Part shown: positions 54,901-64,000 of the stretch, piece after piece
How the letters are laid out: each line of letters starts with the position of its first letter
Position numbering within the stretch: position 1 is the first letter of the stretch
Source of the DNA: Paragordius varius
Taxonomy: Eukaryota > Nematomorpha
Direction: 5' to 3'
Length of the DNA stretch: 64,000 nucleotides
Assembly: GCA_964247055.1 (NCBI GenBank)
Contig: OZ176051.1
Coordinates: forward strand, 5,890,001 to 5,954,000
Notes under the pieces: generated by a model
The model's database searches: none
What the model saw: only the letters and a program-made list of their open reading frames with translations
What the model was told of the DNA's origin: nothing
Translations under genes and position numbers: made by a program

Positions 54901-57900
54901 ATTGTCTTAATATGTTTTCGTTTCGTCCGTATAATTTCAATTACTGTATTAACATAACAATATATAGTAAACTTAATTTCACGATATATTTTTATTAAAT
55001 TTAAGTTTACACCATTGAGATGTTGATCACATGATAATCATATATGTTTAACAATTTTTAACGTGTAATTTTCATAAACGACCACATTAACAGTCGACTT
55101 ATTTATGAAAGCATTTATAACCTATCAGACTAATATGGAATATTCATTAAAAATAATTCCAAAAAAATGAAGCAATACCCCCATATAATACGTTGTTTTT
55201 CAGTTTGTTGATTCAACCATTGAGGCCAATTGTATTGAACTAATTCGTATTTAAAGCCATACTCTCGTGCCATGTATGGGATGAAATCTTTGAATGATGG
55301 TGACAAATAATTCTTTAAGAACCAAAATTTAACAGGATTTTTGGTATGTTTAAGCACACTCAACATCATAATTCTGCAATTTATTACAACAAAAATAAAT
55401 ATATTAAAATATAAATAGGCAAGAATAAAATAAATTAAGTTAGTATCATACTTTAAAAATCTTTCATACAAGTGACCGGATGCCACAGAAAAAACATTTA
55501 TAGTTTCATTGACGGATGAGATATGGGGTTTATCGGTGGAACTATTATAGTAAAGATAAAAGCACATCAAAAAGTAATTAGTTTAAATAAATTAAAAGAG
55601 CAAACAATACGTAAAAACAAAAAGACAGATAATTGTTTTAAAACAACCATACTATAAATACCAATTTACCACCCTAATTTCATGAGCCACAATAAATTAT
55701 TTTAAAAATCAAGTTTAAAAATAAATTGTTTTTTTAAAATTAAGTTTAAAAATCAATTAAAAAGGCGTCATAATTGCTTTTTACCTTATTATTTCTTCAT
55801 CTTCTTCTGATATAATTTCATCCTTTATCACATCTGTATTTTTATCTTGTTTGGTAGATTGGGCATTTTCCGTATCTGATAATATTTCTTCATTCTGCTT
55901 ATCGGGTTTTTTGGATACCTACGCAGATATATGCATTAAAAATCATTTTGTGTTGATAAAATCATGCAATACATGGGAGATATTTTAATTTAAGGGTTTA
56001 AAATTGATATAAGTTTATAACTCTTCTTTGCTAATTAGATAATTTAAACAATTTTATTTGGTCAAAACAAAGCTTTTAATTATTATATCTATTATGATAA
56101 CAATTTTATAAATAAAATAATATTATAAATCATTTATATTTAAAAAAATATTTTGATAGCAAAAAAATAATTACATATTTTTAACAAGCACATTTGTATA
56201 TTTTATTGGTGATTTTGCACATAACTTAAAATATTCAGTGACAAAGGGTTATAATTGTTTTGTGAATTTTCACCGATTTTTCAAAGAACTGATGATGCAC
56301 TTAAAAGGCCTCAAATGGATAGCATCCATATCTGGCCAAAATCAAAGATTTTTTATAAAATATTTTAATAATTGACATTAAAATGTAAGGCTACTAAAAT
56401 AAAAAAAATAAAAATATACATGAAATCTTTTAAAATATTTTTTATAGTTTAGTAAATATGATATTATGGCTTTGTCAACTTACTCATGTTAAAAATAAAA
56501 AAATTCATACCTTTAATTGCACAGTTTTGCCTAAAAAGCTGTCTATTACAACCATTACTTCTTGTGATTCAGGATTATCGGTATCTGTATTCCTATGGCT
56601 AAACAATTAAAAATAACTCATTAAATTTATAGTAAAGTTGATTAATAAAAATATTTAAACTTTTAAGGAATGGTTTGAAAATAGTTAACTACCTCGTGTA
56701 ATTTTAAATAGAGAAAAAATTAATTATAAAAATATTATATTCAAGAGAATAATGTTTGAAAAAATAAATTTTTTCAAATGCGATAATAATATTTTGATGA
56801 TCCTTTTTATTAAGGATTACACCACATAAAGCCACACAAACCGACTTAAATAAAATGATATAGGATGTAAATTAAACCTGACAATTTTATAAATTTCTTC
56901 AGATCGGCCAGCCCGCAATCTCAAAAGAAACGTGCCTGGATTCGCTTTCATTTGAAAGTAATGCTAAAACAACCGAATATTAAATAATAAAATTTTATGA
57001 AATATTCAAAATAAAATAAGGCTTTTTTTGCATACCAAATTAGCCATAACAAGAGTATCGAAAGCCAGAGGGTTTGACAGGGGTCCCAAATTGAGTTGCA
57101 ATCCTTTTGGAGGTTTATCGCTCGTTTTATCGTAACATTGACCTGCGTGTAAAAATTTGGCTCAAAATTTAACATATTTTTTTGGAAAAATTAAACAAAA
57201 ATAATTAATTACCTTCGAGCAAAAGATATTCCAATTCGAATGGCGCAACAACATTGGTAGGGACCTATAAAATAAATAAAATTTAAAAAAAATAATCCGA
57301 GTATCGTCGAAGCAAGATTTCAAATTTTTCATTTCTATTTTTGTACTATTAAAAAATATATATTTTTCAAATTATAATTGAATGACATGGCAATCGTCAT
57401 ATAAAACCGAATTCACAAAAGCAATATACATTCGTTTTTAAAAGGAGAAAAAACATTTTGTAGTATTTTTTATCACATGTTTTCTTTCAAAAAACTTATA
57501 GTGAAGCAATTAAACAGCAAAAACACTCTTACTTCAGATAAATGAATGTTATCTAAATCATAGGGTGTCCGTACAGATTGAACCATCCAATTTTGTGGCG
57601 TATGTACTATCATGGTGTAAAGGGGTGATTTTGGCAATTTTTCAAACGTTGCCGATGGAACTAAGGGAAAGGACTGGGCATTTGCCGCATCAGAATACGT
57701 CAATTTTGAATTCAAAACATACCGATAATAACTGTTGCAATGTAAAAAAAACTTTAATTAATAATATAACTGGAAATAAAAATAGGCATTTACAAAAATA
57801 TATAATGGTAACGGAAATAAATTAAATGATATTGTTTTGGATAAAAGTTGAAACCATATGTAAAAACTGAATATTTGAGTTAATTGTTTGAAAATATTTT

Positions 57901-58851
57901 ACATAGAATATTTAAATAAATAAAATAATATACTCTGTCTTATAGAAAAAAATATTTTTATAGAACAATTTTAGTTAATGAGTCAACATTTGTATCATCT
58001 TGTCATAATTAATTTGTTAAAGCTGTCAAATTAAGTAACCTTTGTAGAGGCATCTCAGATAATTTGGGTTTGCAATTAAAACACACTTTTAGACGGATAT
58101 TGGGCAATGTTTCCGATAAAACCTGTTATACAATTCAATATAAATGGTGTAAAAAATAATATTTTGAAGATATTCATTTATTTAAAATACGAAAAAAAAT
58201 ATAATTTACCATTAGGACTTGAGACATAATTTGTGCAGGCTTACTAATAGGGTTAAGTATAACCAAAACAGAATATTCCGCACCGGTTGGATCATCTTGC
58301 TTTTCAAGTGAAAAACATGATCTATCAAAATTAAAGTAAGAAAACTTTATATCGTTAATAAAATAAAGAGAGTTAATAAATTTGTATATAAGACAAAATT
58401 TTAGACTAAATAAATTATTACTATTATAGTTAGGAAGTTTGCTAATATAAATGATGTTATTAAACCATATAAAATATTTAAACAAAGATATGATACAATA
58501 TATGCGGCGATACATTTTAAATTAAACCAATAAAAATTTTTTTTTACCAATACCGAATAAACCAAAATATAATATTTTAGTAAATTTTCCTATAAAATAA
58601 AATTACCCATGGGTAGATTTTCGCAGTTTTATACGGATTCGTTTCCCTGAATTAAAAGAGGTAGTCATTGATGAAGTGGATGATTGTTTACGCGCATTAC
58701 TGATTAGCAGACCGCAACTCAATTTCATTATGAGATCATTGATGCTAAGAATAAATTTTATGCTTTATTACCCACAATCTTTTATTTTGAAGAAAAATTA
58801 TATTATGCTATAAATTACAGAGATTCATACATTTACATTTTACTAAAATTC

Positions 58852-58896
<45 letters not shown>

Positions 58897-61800
58897 ACAT
58901 CAGAAAATTTAACTAGCTTCTGTTATCAAATCAAAAAAACCGTTTCTAAATTCAAACTTGACGCAAATTAGTTTTAAAAATTATATTACGCATAATTCAT
59001 ATTGATTAATGGTAAATGAATCATAACATATGCAGGCTTTTACCAAAAAAAGTCAGAGAGTTTTTTTCAAGTATAGATGCATATATTTTAAATTCAATAT
59101 AATAATACTTTTAGTAAAGGCACCTAGGTAATTTTAATTAATTTTTCAATTATATGATAAATTTAGTATTTTTTATTTTATAAAGTTACCCATTATCATT
59201 TAGGGAAAGATCGGAATTAGTGTTCATGTCAGGCAGTTCACTTTCCAACGTTTTAGATAATGTTTTACTCACTGCATTATATAAAAACTTTTCCATCAAA
59301 CTAAAATCGCTGGCAGTAAATGGTATTGCGCCTTGCATCACTTTATTTTCCAATGGTTTTATAATCTAATTTTTAGATATTACGTATTTATTGTTTTGAA
59401 TATGTAAAAATAGAACAAATCTATTTTATGTTGTATATTTTCAAAAATTTTCTAGATGTTTTAATTGAAAAAAATAAAGCGCATCATATAAACACATAAA
59501 ACATAGTTTTTGACCCAATACTCTAAAAAATCTAATATAACTCCATAAAACCTTTCCATTTGCTATCACGAGAGTTTGTGAAGAATCAACCAGTAAGACA
59601 TATCTACAAAATCGATAATGTATATCGAAAAGAGAGCGATTCATGTTTTTAGTTATTTCCATATTTGACGAGTTTTGAGTCACTGTGCTTAATAATTCAT
59701 GATATAGCTGTTCATCAACTTTTATAATGGCATTTTTGTCCAAATTCTATAATAAAAAATATGTAAAAAAATGAGATTAAGAAATATTTTTTAAATAAAT
59801 TTAAGTACTTACAGATACCCCATACCGTTCCAACAATAACTCCAACCATTTACGCAGTATATTAGCTTGGTCGTCGTTACCATTTATTTCATTGCTATTT
59901 ATCTCATTATTTATCTTATTATTAGTTATAGCTTTAAAAGTTTCAATAAGAAGGTTATTAAGATCTGATTCCTTAACTTTACTCAGTTTATTTATGAATA
60001 ATTTAAAGGTATTCATATCATGAGCCCCATTTACACCATATTGGTGCTGTTGTAAACCAATAGGTTTATTTATAGTACTAAAGAGTAGCGCGGATTGAAT
60101 AGCAATTTTTATCCCATGTAACTTTAACATGACGAAAGTTTGCAATTGCCTTTGATTGAGTGATTTAACATTCAATATATTGCTGACAATCTCAGTAGAT
60201 TCAACAGGGTCCAAATCGATTGGTTTTATATTGTGAATCAATGCTATACGACTGTAAAGTGAACTTTTCTATATATATTGGAAAATATTTCATTTTATTA
60301 TAATATATTTGAGGAATATTCGAAAACAGTGTTTATAAAGTCTAAAAATATTTTTACCAAAAATTTTATCATTTGCGTCAGGAGAGAAAGTCCAGCTAGT
60401 GTATCAAAATCTGCAATAATCCAAAGGGTTATGGGTTTCACTGGGCTATCAGCTAAATTTAAATATACCAAACGAAAATTATTAAATGATTAAAAGTGTT
60501 AACATTAAAATAACACAAAAGATTGGAAACAAAAGTAATATATTTGGATAAATTTTGATTTTAATAAACTTATCACCGTGGTTCGCAACCTTTTTTAGTT
60601 CACGCCCCACCAAATTAAAAAAAATCTTGAACTGCCCCCCCCCCCCCCAAAAAAAAAATAAAAGTTCAAAAATATTATAAAAATCATAATCTATGAAAAA
60701 GTATCCGCAAATGTTAAAATATTTTTTCCATATAAGGGACAAATCTAGAATTTTCTCCTGAGATCCTCATTAAACTTAATTTGTTTCTAGTTTTATATTT
60801 TAATTGAACCAAAACTGATCATTTAATTTACCAATTAACAAATAACATATAATAGTAAACATTTTGTTTCTCCAAATCGCGCCCCTGTTTTTCTACCCCC
60901 CCCACCCCTTTTGGGGAACCACTGACCCAGATTGCGATTAGGTCAAAGAAATAAAAATTAAAAAGAAAAAATTTTGGGTATAAAGGTAGTCTTATAAATA
61001 AAATCCTAAAAATTTATATGGCGTAAATATAAATAGGTTTAAAAATCTTTCTAGGTTAAATATAATTAGGTGATATATAAATAAATAAGTTTACTTTTCT
61101 TATAAATGTATTGCAAATGATTGGATATGATTGAGGACAAGTATGCATTATAGAGATTTTCATCAAGTTCTGTATGGATATTTATAAAAGTATTATATAA
61201 TTATAACTTTAGTAACAGTAGATTCATACCTATTTCTCTGTTAATATTTAATTAAAGCCCTTTTAAACTTTCTTATTATTAAGATTGCTAATTTCTAAAA
61301 ATTATACCGTCAAATATTGTGAGTAATTTTTCACAAACTAATCATTATAAGCCAAAAACAATGAATATATATTGAGATATAAAAGTAAATAAAAAAGTTT
61401 AAAATATGTTTATAATGCGATTTATAAAACAAATATTTTCCCAGGGTAACTATAAAGGACCACTGTTTAGAAATATAATATTCTAACCCAAATTTTGATC
61501 AGGCACCCCAAAACTAAAATCTATGAATCCATCAGATAAGGGAACAATCGATGTAGTTAATATATTCTTGTTAATGCGAGGTAAAACGTTAGATCGTTTA
61601 TTAAGATATTGAATGATGTCAGTTTTATCCGTAATTTTCATCTATACGATGAAAATAATTCAAGTAGGTTTTATAATATTTTATTGAATAAGAATCTACT
61701 TACAATTGTTTATTTTATAAAAGGAACATAATAAAAAATTTTACGCCAAAAATATGCTTACGTTGTAGTAAGTTTCGTAATATTTGTAATAAGCGCGAGC

Positions 61801-62532
61801 CAATAGATTTCTCATTTCTTTTTCAAAGTATACGGGGTCCATCTAAGATACAAAAATAATTATAATATTTGGCAAATTAAAAATTTTATATTTTTCCTCT
61901 AGGAAATTTTCAAGATCACAAATAAAACTTAAAGAAAAATAATAGTCAAATCTGTTTTTATAATTAAAATATTTATAGAATGAATGGATATATAAGAAAA
62001 ATAAATATTCTTAATTGGTAATACTATGGGTTTAAATTGCAATATAATCAATCACTTATAAATCAGAAATTTTAAAATATTCTATTTTTGAAATGATCGA
62101 ATATAACTTAAAACAAATTGTGTTCATACAAAAACAGGTAGTTATTTATATTTAAAATATGCAATTAAATATTATTTATACCTGTTGATTAGTCAATGGG
62201 AGTCCATTAAATAATACTTGGGGTGTTGAATCTAACCCAGAATTTTCATAGTACTCCACACTTTCCTATATATAATACACCAAAACAAAGAGAGAAAAAT
62301 TAAAATTTATATCGGAAAATCAAACCAAAATTCAAAAAGAAAAAAAAAACTAAAAAACCTCCATATCTGTGATAAATTTTTCATTTTGTGCTAAAGCTAA
62401 ACAACCTTCCATTTGAAAACCATGATGTTCGCTGACTACTTCGCTACATATCAATTTTTCCATTTTGTTAACATCCGTAAATAATTCGTCATTTAAGGTG
62501 GTACCATTATTGGGATATAAAATATCCATAAT
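51966..62532 (-). CDS. UGGT: UDP-glucose:glycoprotein glucosyltransferase, C-terminal ~two-thirds
   Basis: ER folding sensor that re-glucosylates misfolded glycoproteins. 25 exons are visible, in order: 62532-62359, 62265-62182, 61842-61762, 61641-61515, 60452-about 60345, 60251-59813, 59746-59552, 59365-59189, 58744-58607, 58321-58210, 58122-58040, 57731-57533, 57264-57213, 57142-57036, 56963-56878, 56598-56511, 55918-55795, 55541-55452, 55373-55179, 54411-54235, 54060-54004, 53916-53802, 52713-52597, 52264-52096, 51997-51966. All but the 60345/60251 junction join in phase. The earlier part covers thioredoxin-like domains ([30 protein letters not shown]) and beta-sandwich ([27 protein letters not shown]). 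The catalytic GT24 domain starts at [15 protein letters not shown] and has [14 protein letters not shown] (the DxD metal site), [13 protein letters not shown] and [20 protein letters not shown], all intact. The product ends HADHNEL. The N-terminal third was not found, so the gene is cut by the window or continues after a long intron. Confidence 0.96.
52740..53575 (+). mobile_element. 5'-truncated LINE 3' end, antisense in a UGGT intron
   Basis: A non-LTR retrotransposon fragment coding for the end of its reverse transcriptase ORF. It opens in the palm-thumb region ([11 protein letters not shown]), then has a Cys-rich finger, CSICYNEV ... [13 protein letters not shown] ... CQRC, followed by the usual C-terminal block [33 protein letters not shown] and LRYFGH, and finally [15 protein letters not shown] ending at 53567. 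A frameshift near 53352-53400 and a stop near 52805 disable it. Finger plus YLG...TYASETW order is common in RTE/Jockey-like elements; I do not assign the clade. Confidence 0.85.
54715..54950. repeat. Intronic inverted-repeat element, GACAAA family, in UGGT
   Basis: The clearest copy: GGGACAAAACGTAAAAATGT then AAACCATACTTTTTCAAA on the left; AAAAGTATGGTTTTTTAG, AAAATATTGTCTT and GTTTTCGTTTCGTCC on the right. About 235 bp, non-coding. Confidence 0.65.
55605..55670. repeat. GACAAA-family fragment in a UGGT intron
   Basis: ACGTAAAAACAAAAAGACAG then AAACAACCATACTATAAATA: one arm only. Confidence 0.4.
58852..58893. repeat. (TA)n microsatellite in a UGGT intron
   Basis: Uninterrupted AT dinucleotide run of about 40 bases. 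Confidence 0.95.
60575..60924 (-). mobile_element. hAT-derived MITE in a UGGT intron
   Basis: Ends: CCGTGGTTCGCAACCTTTTT on the left and TTTTGGGGAACCACTG on the right, a hAT-like terminal pair (CAGTGGTTC...). It contains a C15-A10-type homopolymer run near 60637-60657 and, on the minus strand, AATGAGGATCTCAGGAG shared with the element at 8850. About 350 bp; no clear target duplication. Confidence 0.65.
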
Positions 62533-62904
62533 CTATAAATTTAGGAGAATTTGGTTTATAAATATAATATGATACAAAAAATGTGAGCATATTTTATTAA
62601 AATGGTTTTATATAAGGGCATGAAATTATTTTGAAATACTGAGATGATATTCTCATTAAAGGTATTAAATATAATTAATAAATTATATTTGGTGAATGCG
62701 AAAAAAAATTGAAAGGATTTGAGATTATAATTTATTCATTTTTTAAAAATTAATACTTGTAGATTTCGCAAATACTTTTACTTAAACTTATGTTTTTATA
62801 ATAAAACACATATTTGATATGACATTATCAGACCCACAATACATCTATATTTATATAAAATGATTTATCTTAAAGTTTTATATTTATTAAAAGTGCTATT
62901 ATTC

Positions 62905-62994
62905 CTAGAGCCAAATTATCCATCTGTCATCTTTATACTCATAAGTCTTGGCAAGATCAGCAAGGAATTTTAGCATTGGCTTGTGGGTGCGCAT
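62905..62994 (-). other. Short protein-like open stretch, unassigned
   Basis: On the minus strand it reads MRTHKPMLKFLADLAKTYEY then KDDRWIIWL and a stop. Amino-acid composition looks coding, but it does not match UGGT. It may be transposon debris. Confidence 0.25.
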
Positions 62995-63117
62995 ATTCTT
63001 ACTATGTAAAGTAATTTATTTCGATAGTGTGATATATAAGCTCATATTGGGTATATTTCATGATTCATATAGTAGTTTTCAGTTGTATGGCTGCAGTTAT
63101 GTACTTCATCACTCTTT

Positions 63118-63207
63118 TAATGATTCTGCAAATATTCCGAGCACAACGCTTCCACAGTTGGCACCTGTTTTCGTTCGAACTTTTTATAAGCGACAGCCGT
63201 TAATTTA
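63118..63207 (-). other. Short protein-like open stretch, unassigned
   Basis: On the minus strand it reads LTAVAYKKFERKQVPTVEAL then CSEYLQNH and a stop. Near to and on the same strand as 62905-62994; the two may derive from one lost gene or transposon. Confidence 0.25.
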
Positions 63208-63334
63208 AGAAAGACAATTCTCAGAGTTATGATGGATAAATTAAAAATGGTATCAAATGAGTCTGATCACGGTGTAGCCGTGAAGCTTCATTTTTTAAGT
63301 TATGCATAGACATTGACAATGGTGACTAGGGAAT

Positions 63335-63850
63335 TTAATCTGTTATGATCAATTTTAAATGAAGCATTTGGAATATTTCCAAAAATGATATAAGTTTAAG
63401 CCATTACTAATACTAATTTTGGGTTGCATATGTTACTTAAATTCAATTTAGTTGTATGTAGCAACACTTTACGAACATAAAAACAATCCTAAACCCAACG
63501 ATGTTTCTACTTCTCAGAAAAGATTTTTAATGCCGTTTATTAATCCTCTCTCTTTAAGGCGAATGTTTGATTACTATTGTCAATATAGTTACTAGTGTTC
63601 TGTGGAGACAAATTCTTAGCTGCCCAAAATATTAATATGGGGTAAGAACCCAACAGGTGTGAGTCTTTGGATCATTTATTTCTTGTAAGATCAGAATTGA
63701 TTTTATGTTCATAAATTATTACTGCATGCAAAAACTCAATGTAACTTAAGGATTAACCACAACTTCAGATTGATATAAGATATTGTCTCAACCTTATATG
63801 AGTTTTGGAAATATTCCCAGATGCTTCATTTAAAATTGATCGTAACAAAG
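63335..63850. repeat. Inverted repeat, ~65-bp arms, possible MITE
   Basis: The left arm (63338-63405) has GATCAATTTTAAATGAAGCA then TTTGGAATATTTCCA; the right arm (63783-63847) is its complement with a few mismatches. The roughly 375 bp between them hold nothing recognisable. No clear target duplication. Confidence 0.7.
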
Positions 63851-63884
63851 TTAATACCTTACACCCCATTGTTTATATGTATAC

Positions 63885-64000
63885 AAGACTTAAGAGATGA
63901 AGTTGCTCGGCTAAGAAAATTCCCGATAGCACATCCTGATCAGTCCCATCTGATACCGTTTTTGAAATTTAAACATCACACCTCTGAGTTGTCTTTATGC
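63885..64000 (+). other. Coding-like stretch running off the window end
   Basis: One frame is open to the window edge and reads CIQDLRDEVARLRKFPIAHP then DQSHLIPFLKFKHHTSELSL. The charged, regular composition suggests an exon or a transposon ORF; I do not recognise the family. ACAAG near 63895 could be an acceptor. Confidence 0.35.

Noticed and set aside
63420-63780. Possible gene between the arms of the right-edge inverted repeat
   Set aside because: Stops interrupt all frames on both strands and no splice-linked exon chain could be built.

Overview
The window looks like nuclear DNA of a multicellular animal with a strongly AT-rich genome. It holds intron-bearing genes typical of animals: D-glucuronyl C5-epimerase (heparan sulfate biosynthesis), the chromatin remodeler CHD1, UDP-glucose:glycoprotein glucosyltransferase (ER quality control) and NECAP (clathrin endocytosis). 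Introns use GT-AG ends. Most are tens to several hundred bases, but a few are extremely short (26, 28 and 37 nt). I cannot name the species. Tiny introns are known from some reduced parasitic animals, but that is only a hint.

Layout. 1-9.2 kb: a short unrecognised four-exon gene (2253-4155), a possible last exon of another gene (4637-4838), one orphan exon (8617-8721) and several palindromic repeats. 9.2-16.7 kb: transposons, namely a complete-looking hAT element with both ends and a target duplication (11120-13850), a second decayed hAT transposase (about 14430-16050) and a non-autonomous Helitron (16162-16702). 17.0-17.6 kb: NECAP on the minus strand as one exon. 17.7-25.7 kb: a cluster of a TTAA-bounded MITE-like family with hairpins near both ends. 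One copy is interrupted by a second Helitron, and one lies in a GLCE intron. 24.2-28.1 kb: a small unknown gene followed closely by GLCE. 28.9-51.1 kb: CHD1, which I could thread through 43 exons with matching reading phase. 52.0-62.5 kb: UGGT on the minus strand, convergent with CHD1, 25 visible exons, lacking its N-terminal half in this window. 62.5-64 kb: unassigned, with an inverted repeat and short protein-like stretches.

The four recognised genes are unrelated housekeeping functions and form no pathway cluster. The unusual content is the repeat landscape. At least four families of inverted-repeat (foldback or MITE-like) elements fill introns and intergenic DNA. One has arms built from tandem 21-nt units, and one family recurs in introns of CHD1 and UGGT. 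I see no convincing LTR element, Polinton, CRISPR array, tRNA or rRNA gene.
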